Source: Gammaproteobacteria bacterium (GTDB taxonomy: Bacteria; Pseudomonadota; Gammaproteobacteria; SZUA-140). Taken from it: a stretch of DNA of 64,000 nt. This document shows, one piece after another, positions 52,102 to 61,144 of this stretch. Below the pieces are notes generated by a model. It did not search any database, was not told the DNA's origin, and saw nothing but the letters and a program-made list of their open reading frames with translations. The position numbers and the translations under genes were made by a program. The DNA is taken from assembly GCA_016716465.1 (NCBI GenBank), contig JADJWH010000005.1, positions 248,001-312,000 of the forward strand, read 5' to 3'. Position 1 is the stretch's first letter; the number at the start of each line of letters is the position of its first letter.

Positions 52102-52867
52102 GAAGTATCCGCCTGAGGCGGAGATGCCGTTGATCGGTCACCTGATCGAGCTGCGCTCGCGCCTGCTGCGCGTCGTGATCGGTGTCGGCATCGTTTTCCT
52201 CGCCATGGTGCCGTTCGCCAATGCACTCTACACCGCCGTGGCGCAGCCCCTCATGCAGCGGCTGCCGCAAGGCGCCACCATGATCTCCACCGAGGTCGTC
52301 GGCGCTTTCATGGTGCCGCTCAAGTTTACCTTCGTGCTCTCGTTCTTCTTCGCCGTGCCCTGGGTGCTGTACCAGATATGGGGGTTCGTGGCGCCGGGAT
52401 TGTACCGGAGCGAGCGCAGGCTCATCCTCCCGCTGCTGGCCTCGAGCACGCTGCTGTTCTATGCTGGCATGGCCTTCGCGTACTTTATTGTGATGCCGAT
52501 GGTGTTCACCTTCATGGTGGGGACCACCCCCGACGGCGTCGCGATGATGACCGATATCGGCAGCTACCTGAGCTTTGTCATGCTGCTGTTCTTCGCCTTC
52601 GGGTTGGCCTTCGAGGTGCCGGTGGCCACCATCCTGCTGGTATGGGCCGGACTGGTCACGCCGGAGGGCCTCAGGTCGAAGCGCTCCTACATCATCGTGG
52701 GATGCTTCGTCATCGCCGCCGTGATCACCCCGCCCGACGCGCTTTCCCAGATCATGCTGGCCATGCCGATGTGGCTGCTGTTCGAGGTCGGGCTGCTGAT
52801 CTCGCGTATCTACGTGCGCAAGGAGCCGGAGGAAGAGGAGCCGGCGCAGGACAAGGGCGCCGGCTAG
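52088..52867 (+). CDS. tatC: Sec-independent translocase subunit TatC
   Basis: 259 residues with six membrane helices. MPLIGHLIELRSRLLRVV and the acid-containing helix FAFGLAFEVPVATILLVW (conserved Glu) are receptor elements; LYQIWGFVAPGLYRSERR is invariant in TatC. It binds twin-arginine signal peptides. The end converges with the protease gene 10 nt away. Confidence 0.98.
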   Translation: MAAPEKYPPEAEMPLIGHLIELRSRLLRVVIGVGIVFLAMVPFANALYTAVAQPLMQRLPQGATMISTEVVGAFMVPLKFTFVLSFFFAVPWVLYQIWGFVAPGLYRSERRLILPLLASSTLLFYAGMAFAYFIVMPMVFTFMVGTTPDGVAMMTDIGSYLSFVMLLFFAFGLAFEVPVATILLVWAGLVTPEGLRSKRSYIIVGCFVIAAVITPPDALSQIMLAMPMWLLFEVGLLISRIYVRKEPEEEEPAQDKGAG

Positions 52868-52876
52868 GGAAACGGG

Positions 52877-54034
52877 TTAACGCGCCGGCGGCGGGCGTTT
52901 GCTGACGGTCACATCCCGGGTGAACGATTCCCCCTGATGCAGCCCCTTGATGGCGATCCGGCTTCCCGGCTTGGTCTGCGCGATCATGTTCAGGCCGACG
53001 CTGGCGTCCGTCACCGGGGTGCCGTCGATGTCGGTGATGATATCGCCCGCCTCCAGGCCGGCAGTGGCGGCCGGTCCGCCACTCAGTACGCCGGCGATGA
53101 TCAGTCCCTGCCGGTCATGCAGCCCGAACGATTCCGCCAGCGCCGGTGTCAGGGTCTGGATCTCCACGCCGAGCCACCCGCGGATCGCCTCCCCATGCTC
53201 GATGATCTGCGTCATGACGCTCTTGGCCAGGCTGGTCGGGATGGCGAAACCGATGCCCTGGGAGCCGCCGCTGCGGGAGAAGATCGCGGTATTGATGCCG
53301 ACGAGATGACCGTACGGGTCGATCAGCGCCCCGCCCGAGTTGCCCGGATTGATCGCCGCGTCCGTCTGGATGAAGTTCTCGAAGGTCGATATGCCGAGCT
53401 GGCTGCGGCCGGTGGCGCTGACGATGCCCTGGGTGACGGTCTGCCCCACGCCGAACGGGTTGCCGATCGCGAGCACCACGTCGCCGACCTGCAGTGCGTT
53501 GGAATCGCCCAGGGTGATCACCGACAGGTTTCCCAGCGCGATCTTCAGCACGGCGATGTCGCTTTCAGGGTCGGTGCCGATCACCGTTGCCGGCGCCGAG
53601 CGGCCGTCGTTGAGGCCGACCAGGATCTCATCCGAGCCGTCGACGACGTGGTTGTTGGTGAGGACGTAGCCGTCCGCGCTGACGATGACGCCGGAGCCCA
53701 GGCTGTTCTGCTGCTGTTCGCGCGGCACGTTTGGCGCGTTGAAGAAGCGCCGGAAGAGCGGATCGTCCAGGAAGGGGCTGAACTGGCGCGTGACCGTCTT
53801 CGTGGTGTGGATATTGACCACCGCCGGCGCGGCCTTGCTGACCGCGCCGGCGTAGGATACCGTGGCCTGTGGTTCGATCGCGGTTTCACCGGGCGCCGAC
53901 TCCTTGAGTTCCACCACCGGCCGCTTGGTGAAGGTATCCGTCATGAGGAATACCGCGATCAGGCCCACGGCCAGACCCACGATGACGCCTTGACTGAGGT
54001 AGGGAAGCAGTCTGCGGATTTGCATGATCGCCAT
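52877..54034 (-). CDS. degS: membrane-anchored Do-type serine protease, DegS/AlgW-like
   Basis: 385 residues: an N-terminal membrane anchor (GVIVGLAVGLIAVFL), a trypsin-like domain with His129 (LTNNHVVDG), Asp159 (ESDIAVLKI) and Ser233 (NPGNSGGAL), and a single C-terminal PDZ domain (about 280-375). One PDZ and an anchor instead of a cleaved signal match DegS/AlgW, the site-1 protease that senses misfolded outer-membrane proteins and starts RseA cleavage, rather than DegP with two PDZ domains. ATG at 54034 or 54025 (complement). Confidence 0.93.
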   Translation of the reverse strand: MAIMQIRRLLPYLSQGVIVGLAVGLIAVFLMTDTFTKRPVVELKESAPGETAIEPQATVSYAGAVSKAAPAVVNIHTTKTVTRQFSPFLDDPLFRRFFNAPNVPREQQQNSLGSGVIVSADGYVLTNNHVVDGSDEILVGLNDGRSAPATVIGTDPESDIAVLKIALGNLSVITLGDSNALQVGDVVLAIGNPFGVGQTVTQGIVSATGRSQLGISTFENFIQTDAAINPGNSGGALIDPYGHLVGINTAIFSRSGGSQGIGFAIPTSLAKSVMTQIIEHGEAIRGWLGVEIQTLTPALAESFGLHDRQGLIIAGVLSGGPAATAGLEAGDIITDIDGTPVTDASVGLNMIAQTKPGSRIAIKGLHQGESFTRDVTVSKRPPPAR

Positions 54035-54090
54035 ACTCTAGCATAGCGCTCGTACCGTCTGCCCCCTGAAAATCCGAGTGGAGTTTGTCC

Positions 54091-54855
54091 ATGCCGATGC
54101 CCCTGTCAGAGCTCGCCGCCTACCTGGATCGCCTGCTGGACGTCGGTCGCTTCGAGGATTACGCCCCCAATGGCCTGCAGGTCGAAGGACGCGCCGAGGT
54201 GCGCAGGATTCTCGGCGGCGTCAGCGCGAGCCATGCACTGATCGAGCATGCGCTGGAATGGGAGGCCGATGCGATCCTGGTCCATCATGGCTGGTTCTGG
54301 CGCAACGAGGATCCGCGCGTGTGCGGCATCAGACGACGGCGTCTGCGGGCGCTGCTGTGCGCCGATATCAGCCTGCTCGCCTATCATCTTCCGCTCGATG
54401 CGCACGCCGAGCTCGGCAACAATGCACAACTGGCGCGCGTTCTGGACATCGCGATCACCGGCGAGGTAGCGACTGGACGCAGGGAACCAGGATTGCTGCT
54501 GCGTGGCCGCCTCGGCGCCGACATGAGCGGCCACGATCTGTCCCGCCATCTGGCGCGGTGTCTCGCGCGCGAGCCCCTGCATGTCGCGGGAGCGCGCGCG
54601 CTCGTGCGCGAGGTGGCGTGGTGCACCGGAGCCGCGCAGGATTACCTCGAACTCGCCGCTGCCGCGGGCGTGGATGCGTACATCACCGGCGAAGCCTCCG
54701 AACGCACCACGCACATCGCGCGTGAAACCGGTGTGCATTTCTATGCCGCGGGACATCACGCGACGGAACGCTACGGCGTGCGCGCGCTGCTGGCGCATAT
54801 CGCCGCGAATTTCGCCGTCGAGACTCGCTTTGTCGATGTCGAAAATCCTGTCTGA
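54091..54855 (+). CDS. Nif3-like dinuclear metal-center protein
   Basis: 254 residues of the NIF3/YbgI family, a hexameric protein with two metals. Ligand blocks are ILVHHGWFWRNE, LAYHLPLDAHAELGNNAQLA and, at the C-terminus, GHHATERYGVRALLAHI. ATG 54091 has GTGGAG at about 8 nt; an in-frame TTG 54085 is less likely. YbgI relatives are described as GTP cyclohydrolase 1 type 2 homologues, but the function is not settled. Divergent from degS by 56 bp. Confidence 0.93.
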   Translation: MPMPLSELAAYLDRLLDVGRFEDYAPNGLQVEGRAEVRRILGGVSASHALIEHALEWEADAILVHHGWFWRNEDPRVCGIRRRRLRALLCADISLLAYHLPLDAHAELGNNAQLARVLDIAITGEVATGRREPGLLLRGRLGADMSGHDLSRHLARCLAREPLHVAGARALVREVAWCTGAAQDYLELAAAAGVDAYITGEASERTTHIARETGVHFYAAGHHATERYGVRALLAHIAANFAVETRFVDVENPV

Positions 54856-54965
54856 GCGTTCGCGCTCGCCGATGTCGACTACCGCATTTGGGGTAGCGCG
54901 TGGGGCGTGGAATATAACCCACGCGGTTTATGCGGCTTGTGAGGCGCTTTTGGCGCGGTCTGAGC

Positions 54966-55049
54966 ACGATTCATCGATGTGGTCCCATCAGCGTTGACAG
55001 GTCCGCAGAGATTGATCTACGATTCATCGCTCGACCCCGCTCAGCGTTG
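54966..55049. repeat. tandem direct repeat, likely operator pair
   Basis: ACGATTCATCG-N11-TCAGCGTTG occurs twice, at 54966-54996 and 55019-55049, with identical internal spacing and a 53-bp period (about five helical turns). The inner 11 bases differ. A partial third match TTCATCGCTC is near 55280. Confidence 0.6.
54994..55023 (+). promoter_or_regulatory. candidate promoter of the ACIII operon
   Basis: A perfect -35 TTGACA (54994-54999), an 18-bp spacer and TACGAT (55018-55023). The hexamers overlap both copies of the direct repeat, so a protein bound there would control transcription. The leader would be about 315 nt. Confidence 0.4.
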
Positions 55050-55345
55050 TCGAGCGCGAGAGAATCGAATTAAAGAAAACAAAACAAACCCGCCCCGTGC
55101 GAGCGACTGCGGAGAGCGAGGTTGAAGACAGACCGTTGCGAATCATGACGACGACGGTTCGGAGGAGGGTGTGAGTTCAATGAATGAAATCCTTCCGCGT
55201 TTCGAGTCGGTATAGTTTCAGTCTGGCACGATAAGCATCCGGGGCGTCCGTCCGCTGCGCGCGCATCCCGGCATGATGAGTCGTTCATCGCTCAGTCTGC
55301 GGCGGGCGGCTTGACACGAATCACAAACATAGGTTGAGGGGGGAG

Positions 55346-56002
55346 ATGTCAGGCACTCGGCAACTTTTCTCAGGACGATTGTCCTTACCAGGAGCGGGAA
55401 TCCCGGCTGGCCGTCGTGCCGGCCTGCCGTCGACGGCAGGGTTTCTGGCATTGGTCGTTGCGCTGTTCGCCGTGTGCGCCCCGCTTGCGGCTACTGCCGG
55501 ATCGGCGGTGCCCAACGCGGTTCCGCCGGAAGGGACCTACGCCGGCAAGGACGTTCCGCAACCGATCGAATTTCCCCACGACATCCATGCCAAGATCAAC
55601 GGCATCAATTGCATGTACTGTCATACCTATGCGCGCCGCAGCAAGGTGGCGGGCATACCGCCGACGAGCAAGTGCATGGGCTGTCACAGCGTGATCGCGA
55701 CAGACAAGCCGCGCATCAAGCAGCTGACCGAGTACTGGGAAAAGCGCGAGCCGCCGCATTGGCTCAAGGTGCATGACGTGCCCGATTTCGTGCACTTCAC
55801 CCACGAGAAGCATCTCAAGCGGTTCGTTTTCGACAACCCCGAGCTGCCGGTGGAGCAGGTCTCCGAGGTCTGCGCGTTCTGCCACGGCGACATCAAGAAC
55901 ATGACCGTGGCGAAAAAGCAGAAGCCGCTGACCATGGGATTCTGCCGGCGCTGTCATGAGGCGAACAACGGGCCCTTCGACTGCTGGAAGTGCCATAAGT
56001 GA
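55346..56002 (+). CDS. actA: ACIII pentaheme cytochrome c subunit ActA
   Basis: 218 residues with one N-terminal hydrophobic segment (FLALVVALFAVCAPLAATAG, about 33-52) and five CxxCH sites: CMYCH (89), CMGCH (110), CAFCH (176), CRRCH (200) and CWKCH (213). Extra His residues (FPHDIHAK, FTHEKHLKRF) suit bis-His ligation as in class III-type multiheme folds. Five hemes and the following gene order identify ActA of Alternative Complex III, the periplasmic electron-exit module. ATG 55346 is preceded directly by GAGGGGGGAG; that SD is close, so the start is not certain. Confidence 0.9.
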   Translation: MSGTRQLFSGRLSLPGAGIPAGRRAGLPSTAGFLALVVALFAVCAPLAATAGSAVPNAVPPEGTYAGKDVPQPIEFPHDIHAKINGINCMYCHTYARRSKVAGIPPTSKCMGCHSVIATDKPRIKQLTEYWEKREPPHWLKVHDVPDFVHFTHEKHLKRFVFDNPELPVEQVSEVCAFCHGDIKNMTVAKKQKPLTMGFCRRCHEANNGPFDCWKCHK

Positions 56003-56064
56003 CGCGTGTCCATCCGACACGAAACTGCGCCCGATGATGCGTGATTGAACGGAGTGGTCCCGCG

Positions 56065-58287
56065 ATGAGTCTCGATAAACTGAAGCGAAGAGAATTTCTC
56101 AAGGTGCTGGGATGGAGCGGCGTCGGCACGACGCTGGCCGGCTGCGACATGCCCACCACGGTCACCGTGCAGGAAGGCAAGGAGGAGGTGGTCGCCTACC
56201 TCGCCCCGGAGGAATACGTCATCCCCGGCATCGGGGTCTGGTATGCCAGCACCTGCGCGCAATGCGGCTCCGGTTGCGGCGTGCATGGCCGCGTGCGCGA
56301 AGGCCGCGTGCTCAAGCTGGAAGGCAACCCCGATTCCCAGGTCAACCGCGGGCGCTTGTGCCAGGCCGGGCAGGCCTCGCTGCAGGCCCATTACAACCCC
56401 GATCGCATCACCGCCCCGCGCGTGCGCCGCAACGGCCAGTTCGAGCAGATCAGCTGGGACCAGGCGCTGGCGCTGCTGGAGGAAAAGGTCGGTCCGTCCT
56501 CGGGGCTGTCCGGCGACCGCTTCGCCTGGGTAACCGACAGCGTCAGCGGTCACCAGTCCGTGCTGCTGAAGGCCTGGATGGACGCCGTGGGCTCGGGGCA
56601 CCACTATGTGCACGAGGCCGTCAACGACGCCGTCTGGCGCGCGGTCTGCCGCGACATGCTGGGTGATGCGAATCCCCGCCTGCGGCTGGACAAGGCGCGC
56701 GTGATCCTCTCTTTTGGGGCCGACTTCCTGTCCACCTGGGGTTCGACCATCCACAACTCGACGCAATACGCCGAGTTCCGTACCGCGCCGCGCGGTGTCC
56801 TGATTCAGGCCGAGCCGAAGATGACCGTGACCGGCGCCAGCGCGGACCTGTGGATACCGGTGCGCCCGGGTGCGGAGGGCGTGCTGGCCCTGGCCATCGC
56901 CCATGTGCTGGTGAGCAAGCACCACCGCGACATCTCGAACCTGCCTGTCGAGGCGCAGGAGCAGATCCGCGCCTACGATATCGACAAGGCGGTGCGTCTC
57001 ACCGGTGCGACCGGCGAGCACATCGTCAGGATCGCCGGCCTGCTCAACGACCGGGCGCCGAGCCTGGTCCTGGCGGGGGCTTCCGCCGCGGGCCATGCCC
57101 GCGGCTACGACAGCGTCGCCGCCGCGATGCTGCTGAACATCGTGCTCGGCAACGTGGGCAAGACGCTGGAATCCAGCGCCGGCTTCCCGTTCCCGCAGCT
57201 CGCCGCGAAGACGGGCGGCAACAAGGAACTGCTCGATTTCGCCGCCGCACTCGAGTCGAAGAGCTTCGATGTGGTGTTCTTCAAGGGCGCCAATCCGGTC
57301 TATACCGCGCCGGACGCCTTGAAGCTGAAGGAGAAGCTCGCCGGGGTGCCATTCAAGGTCGCGTTCACCCAGTTCGACGACGAGACCACGCAGCAGGCCG
57401 ACCTGGTGCTGCCGCTGCGTTCCGCGCTGGAGGACTGGGGTACCCATGTGCCCGCCGCGCAGCCCGCGCAGATGCTGATCAGCATGCAGCAGCCCCTGAT
57501 GGAACCGCTCTATCCGGAGACCCGCGGCTTCGGCGATACCCTGCTCGCGCTGCTCAAACTGCGCAAGGTGTCGCAATACGCCGCCTATGACGATTACTAC
57601 GCGTATCTGCGCAACGCCTTCGCCGCGCTGCCCGCCGCGCTGAAGCAGGGCACGATCAGCGATCAGCAATTCTGGACGCGCGCCGTGCAGAAGGGCGTGA
57701 TCGAGGTCGGCGCCGGCGGCGGCAGCCTCACCTCCCGCGTCGTCGCCTTCGCGGTGGCGGAGCCCGCCGATCAGTCGCGGTCCTATACCCTGGTGCCGAG
57801 CGCGGGCGCGAACATGCAGGATGGCCGCTACGCCAATCTGCCCTGGCTGCAGGAACTGCCCGACCCGATCAGCAAGGTGGTGTGGGACTCCTGGGCCGAG
57901 CTGCATCCGTCCACGGCCGCGAAGATCGGCGTCAAGACCGGCGACCGCGTCCGGATCGAATCCGAGCACGGCGCGATCGAGGCCAAGGTCTACGTCTACA
58001 AAGGCATGCATCCGAACGCAATCGCGGTGCCGCTCGGCCAGGGCCATGAGGCCTACGGCCGTTACGCCCAGGGGCGCGGCGTCAACCCGCTCAGGATCCT
58101 CGGCCTCGCCACCGAGGTGAAGACCGGCGAACTGGCGCATCACGCCACGCCCGTTCAGGTCACGCGCATCGCGGACAAGGCGGGCGACAAGCTGGTCAAG
58201 CTCGGCGGCAGCGAGGCCCAGCTGGGCCGGAAACTGGTGGCTACCGTGACCGCGGACGTATACGCGCGTAATGAAGGAGAAGCCTGA
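56065..58287 (+). CDS. actB1: ACIII subunit ActB, molybdopterin-oxidoreductase-like part (B1)
   Basis: 740 residues from ATG 56065 (GGAG upstream; GTG 56041 is an alternative). The N-terminus carries a twin-arginine signal KRREFLKVLGWSG and a lipobox TLAGC (Cys27), so it should be exported folded by Tat and lipidated at the periplasmic face. A four-Cys motif C64-x2-C67-x3-C71-x27-C99 resembles the [4Fe-4S] site of molybdopterin oxidoreductases. The rest follows the Psr/DMSO-reductase fold, with a C-terminal beta-barrel (HPSTAAKIGVKTGDRVRIESEHG). In characterised ACIII this domain holds no molybdenum cofactor. It overlaps the Fe-S gene by one base; in many organisms both are one ActB protein. 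Confidence 0.9.
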   Translation: MSLDKLKRREFLKVLGWSGVGTTLAGCDMPTTVTVQEGKEEVVAYLAPEEYVIPGIGVWYASTCAQCGSGCGVHGRVREGRVLKLEGNPDSQVNRGRLCQAGQASLQAHYNPDRITAPRVRRNGQFEQISWDQALALLEEKVGPSSGLSGDRFAWVTDSVSGHQSVLLKAWMDAVGSGHHYVHEAVNDAVWRAVCRDMLGDANPRLRLDKARVILSFGADFLSTWGSTIHNSTQYAEFRTAPRGVLIQAEPKMTVTGASADLWIPVRPGAEGVLALAIAHVLVSKHHRDISNLPVEAQEQIRAYDIDKAVRLTGATGEHIVRIAGLLNDRAPSLVLAGASAAGHARGYDSVAAAMLLNIVLGNVGKTLESSAGFPFPQLAAKTGGNKELLDFAAALESKSFDVVFFKGANPVYTAPDALKLKEKLAGVPFKVAFTQFDDETTQQADLVLPLRSALEDWGTHVPAAQPAQMLISMQQPLMEPLYPETRGFGDTLLALLKLRKVSQYAAYDDYYAYLRNAFAALPAALKQGTISDQQFWTRAVQKGVIEVGAGGGSLTSRVVAFAVAEPADQSRSYTLVPSAGANMQDGRYANLPWLQELPDPISKVVWDSWAELHPSTAAKIGVKTGDRVRIESEHGAIEAKVYVYKGMHPNAIAVPLGQGHEAYGRYAQGRGVNPLRILGLATEVKTGELAHHATPVQVTRIADKAGDKLVKLGGSEAQLGRKLVATVTADVYARNEGEA

Positions 58288-59159
58288 TGTCCTTGGAGAA
58301 CATTCTCACCGACTGGTCCAGGTACCGTAAGGGCCTGGAGCAGGGCGGCTTCCATGACTACGAGCACATGTGGGGCATGGTCATCGACCTCAACAAGTGC
58401 ACCGGCTGCGGCGCCTGCGTCGTCGCCTGCTATGCCGAAAACAACCTGCCGGTGGTCGGCAAGGACCGTTTTGACGACGGTCATGCCATGCACTGGCTTC
58501 GCATCGAGCGCTACTGGGATGAGCCCGACCTGGGCGAGGGGCGTGTGGCGGAATACCAGCACCTCGGCGCGAGCTTCCTGCCCATGCTCTGCCAGCAGTG
58601 CAACGCCGCCACCTGCGAACCCGTGTGTCCCGTCGCGGCCACCTATCACACGCCGGACGGCCTCAATGCGCAGGTGTACAACCGCTGTATCGGGTCGCGC
58701 TACTGCTCCAACAACTGCCCGTACCGCCTGCGTTACTTCAATTTCTTCTCGTACTACGAGAGTTCGTGGCCGGCGCCGCTGCACATGCAGCTGAACCCGG
58801 ACCTCTCCGTGCGCGACAAGGGCGTGATGGAAAAGTGCACGTTCTGCGTGCAGCGCATCCGCGCCGCCAAGGACAAGGCGAAGATGCAGGATCGCCAGGT
58901 GATCGACGGCGAGGTGCAGCCGGCCTGCGTACAGACCTGCCCCACCTCGGCGATGACCTTCGGGGACATCCTCGATCTGCACAGCCCGGGCAAGGGGGTC
59001 GAGAATACCGAGGCCACCGCGCTGTGGCGCAAGCACCAGGTGCAGCTCCACAAGGCCAAGCAGGTGAAGCAGGACCCGGAGATGCGCGGTTACCGCGTCT
59101 TCGAGGGACTCAACACCGATCCCAAGGTGCTGTTCTTGGAACGCGTGCGCGAAGTGTAA
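58287..59159 (+). CDS. actB2: ACIII subunit ActB, iron-sulfur part (B2)
   Basis: 290 residues, a ferredoxin-like electron-transfer subunit. Cys sets include C38-C41-C44-C48 (NKCTGCGACVVACYAENN), C102-C105-C110-C114 (LCQQCNAATCEPVC), C134-C140-C144 (NRCIGSRYCSNNCPY) and C184-C187 with C214-C218 (KCTFC, ACVQTCP), enough for four clusters. In known ACIII these are three [4Fe-4S] and one [3Fe-4S]. No signal peptide of its own is present, so it probably travels with B1 through Tat. The start overlaps the B1 stop (TGATG). Confidence 0.92.
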   Translation: MSLENILTDWSRYRKGLEQGGFHDYEHMWGMVIDLNKCTGCGACVVACYAENNLPVVGKDRFDDGHAMHWLRIERYWDEPDLGEGRVAEYQHLGASFLPMLCQQCNAATCEPVCPVAATYHTPDGLNAQVYNRCIGSRYCSNNCPYRLRYFNFFSYYESSWPAPLHMQLNPDLSVRDKGVMEKCTFCVQRIRAAKDKAKMQDRQVIDGEVQPACVQTCPTSAMTFGDILDLHSPGKGVENTEATALWRKHQVQLHKAKQVKQDPEMRGYRVFEGLNTDPKVLFLERVREV

Positions 59160-59198
59160 TCGCGGAGAATAACTCATGACGAAGCGACGGATCCGGAT

Positions 59199-60620
59199 AT
59201 GAGCGACCAAAACAAAGACATCAACGAAGACATCCGCTGGGCAAAGATCAACGAGGACGTCCTGCGCTCGATGGAAAATCCGCGCATGGGATACTGGGTC
59301 TCGGTGGCGGTATGCCTGGCGTTGCTCTCGCTGGCGGTGATCGCCGAGATCTACCAGTACCGGACCGGTATGGGGGTCGCCAACCTGAACTGGCCGCAGA
59401 TGTGGGGTCTCTATATCGCGACCTTCATCTTCTGGATCGGCATGAGCCACTCCGGCACGCTGCTGTCGGCGATCCTGCATATCACGCACGCCGACTGGCG
59501 CAAGCCGATCTACCGTTTCGCCGAGGCCATGACCACCTTCACCCTGATGACGGCGGGTCTGTTCCCGATCATCCACCTCGGGCGCCTGTGGAACATGTAC
59601 TGGGTGCTGCCCTACTACAGCGACCGCGGGATCTGGCCCAACTTCCGCTCCCCGCTGGTGTGGGACGCCTTCGCCATCGGCACCTACCTGACCTCGTCGG
59701 CCCTGTTCCTTTACATCGGTTCGATCCCCGACCTGGCGATCTGCCGCGACAACGCCCGGGGCTGGCGCAAGAAGCTTTACACGGCCCTCTCGCTGGGCTG
59801 GCGCGGCGACGACCGCCAGTGGCGCCATTTCCGCAAGGCCTATCTGATCATGGCGTGCTTCCTGATCCCGCTGGCGGTATCGGTGCACTCCATCGTGTCG
59901 TCCGACTTCGCGATGTCGATCATGCCGGGCTGGCACGTGACGACCTTCCCGCCCTATTTCGTCGCCGGGGCGCTGTACTCGGGCTGCGCGGGCATCATCA
60001 CGCTGTTCGTGCTGCTGCGCTACTACTTCCGCTTCGAGGATTACATGACACTGCCGATCCTCGACAAGACCTGCAAGCTCACCTTCGCCATCGCGATGGT
60101 GTGGACCTACCTGAACCTGATCGAGTTCAGCTCCATCTGGTACGGTCATGACATGATCGCCAAGGAACTGCTGATCGACAAGTTCACCGGTACCTACGCG
60201 CCGTACTTCTGGGCCATGCTGTTCTTCGGCTCCGTCGTGCCGTTCACGATGGCCTTCGAGAAGATCCGCCGCAGCATTTCCGCGATGTTCGTCATCTCCA
60301 TCCTGCTGAACATCGGCATGTGGCTGGAGCGCTGGATGATCGTGGGTCCGACCCTGTCCGCGTCCTACGAGCCGTTCGCGTTCGACGTCATGTGGCCGAG
60401 CTGGGTGCAGTGGTTCATCGTGATCGGAAGCTTCGGCTGGTTCGGCCTGCTGTTCCTGATCTTCGTCAAGGTGATTCCGTCGGTCTCGATGTATGAGGTC
60501 AAGGAAATGATCTTCCATCGCCGTCATATCGCGCACAAGGACATCGCGAGCGTGATGCATCGCAGGACGGGTGACCCGAAACCGTCGGGCGAGCCCGGTC
60601 TGGAGGGGGCAAAACCATGA
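59199..60620 (+). CDS. actC: ACIII membrane subunit ActC (NrfD/PsrC-like)
   Basis: 473 residues with about ten membrane helices of the NrfD family. ISHSGTLLSAIL-type sequence appears as GMSHSGTLLSAILHITHADWRKPIYRFAEAMT, and WHVTTFPPYFVAGALYSG and LNLIEFSSIWYG follow. This is a quinol-binding subunit; the conserved His and Asp residues near the periplasmic face are candidates for quinol oxidation. There are N-terminal and C-terminal soluble tails. It overlaps actD by 4 nt. Confidence 0.93.
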   Translation: MSDQNKDINEDIRWAKINEDVLRSMENPRMGYWVSVAVCLALLSLAVIAEIYQYRTGMGVANLNWPQMWGLYIATFIFWIGMSHSGTLLSAILHITHADWRKPIYRFAEAMTTFTLMTAGLFPIIHLGRLWNMYWVLPYYSDRGIWPNFRSPLVWDAFAIGTYLTSSALFLYIGSIPDLAICRDNARGWRKKLYTALSLGWRGDDRQWRHFRKAYLIMACFLIPLAVSVHSIVSSDFAMSIMPGWHVTTFPPYFVAGALYSGCAGIITLFVLLRYYFRFEDYMTLPILDKTCKLTFAIAMVWTYLNLIEFSSIWYGHDMIAKELLIDKFTGTYAPYFWAMLFFGSVVPFTMAFEKIRRSISAMFVISILLNIGMWLERWMIVGPTLSASYEPFAFDVMWPSWVQWFIVIGSFGWFGLLFLIFVKVIPSVSMYEVKEMIFHRRHIAHKDIASVMHRRTGDPKPSGEPGLEGAKP

Positions 60621-61144
60621 AGAAAGCGCGTATTCTGGCCCTGTTCTCCAATTTCGACGAGGCCTTCGCCGCCATCTCGGACATCCGGCACTACAAGGTG
60701 CCCGGCGTATCCGTCGACGATGTCACGGTGATCTCGCCGATCGAGCACCCCGAGATCGAGGAGGTGCTGGGCGAGCGTCCGGCGCATGTGCCGAAATTCA
60801 CCCTGATCGGCGCGCTGCTCGGATCCACCTGCGGCTTCATCTTTCTGGCCAGCGCGCAGGCGAACTTCACCGTGCAGCCGCAGGGCGGCAAGCCGGTGAT
60901 TCCGCTGCCGTCGAACATCGTGCTGACCTACGAGATGCTGATCCTGTTCAGCGTGCTGTTCACGCTGGCCGGGCTGATGATCGGCGCGCGCCTGCTGCGC
61001 AAGCGCAAGAGCCTGTACAGCGAGAAGGTCAGCCTCGACCAGGTCGGAATCGAGATGGAACTGGAGGAGAAGTACGTCGAGCCAATCAAGAAGCTGTTCC
61101 GGCAGCACCAGGTACTCGAGATTCGGGAAGAGGTTATCCAATGA
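60617..61144 (+). CDS. actD: ACIII subunit ActD (DUF3341)
   Basis: 175 residues. A cytoplasmic N-terminal domain (ARILALFSNFDEAFAAISDIRHYKVPGVSVDDVTVISPIEHPEIEEVLG) precedes two membrane helices (FTLIGALLGSTCGFIFLASAQ and YEMLILFSVLFTLAGLMIGARLL) and a basic tail. This is the DUF3341 pattern of ActD. No cofactors are bound. It overlaps both neighbours by ATGA. Confidence 0.92.
   Translation: MKKARILALFSNFDEAFAAISDIRHYKVPGVSVDDVTVISPIEHPEIEEVLGERPAHVPKFTLIGALLGSTCGFIFLASAQANFTVQPQGGKPVIPLPSNIVLTYEMLILFSVLFTLAGLMIGARLLRKRKSLYSEKVSLDQVGIEMELEEKYVEPIKKLFRQHQVLEIREEVIQ

Larger units (their letters stand above)
54856..55345. other. long regulatory region upstream of the ACIII genes
   Basis: No sizeable gene. 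It contains the tandem direct repeat (54966-55049), a promoter-like pair overlapping it, a stem CGCTCGA/TCGAGCG near 55029-55056, and a possible short leader ORF at 55180-55215 behind GGAGGAGG. Confidence 0.6.

Noticed and set aside
55224..55236. sigma-54-like TGGCACG...GC upstream of actA
   Set aside because: GG and GC are 8 nt apart instead of the required 10.
55954..60560. two very long minus-strand ORFs (729 and 801 codons) opposite the ACIII genes
   Set aside because: They lie opposite genes with clear cofactor motifs and encode low-complexity His/Asp/Arg-rich sequence; codon-bias shadows.
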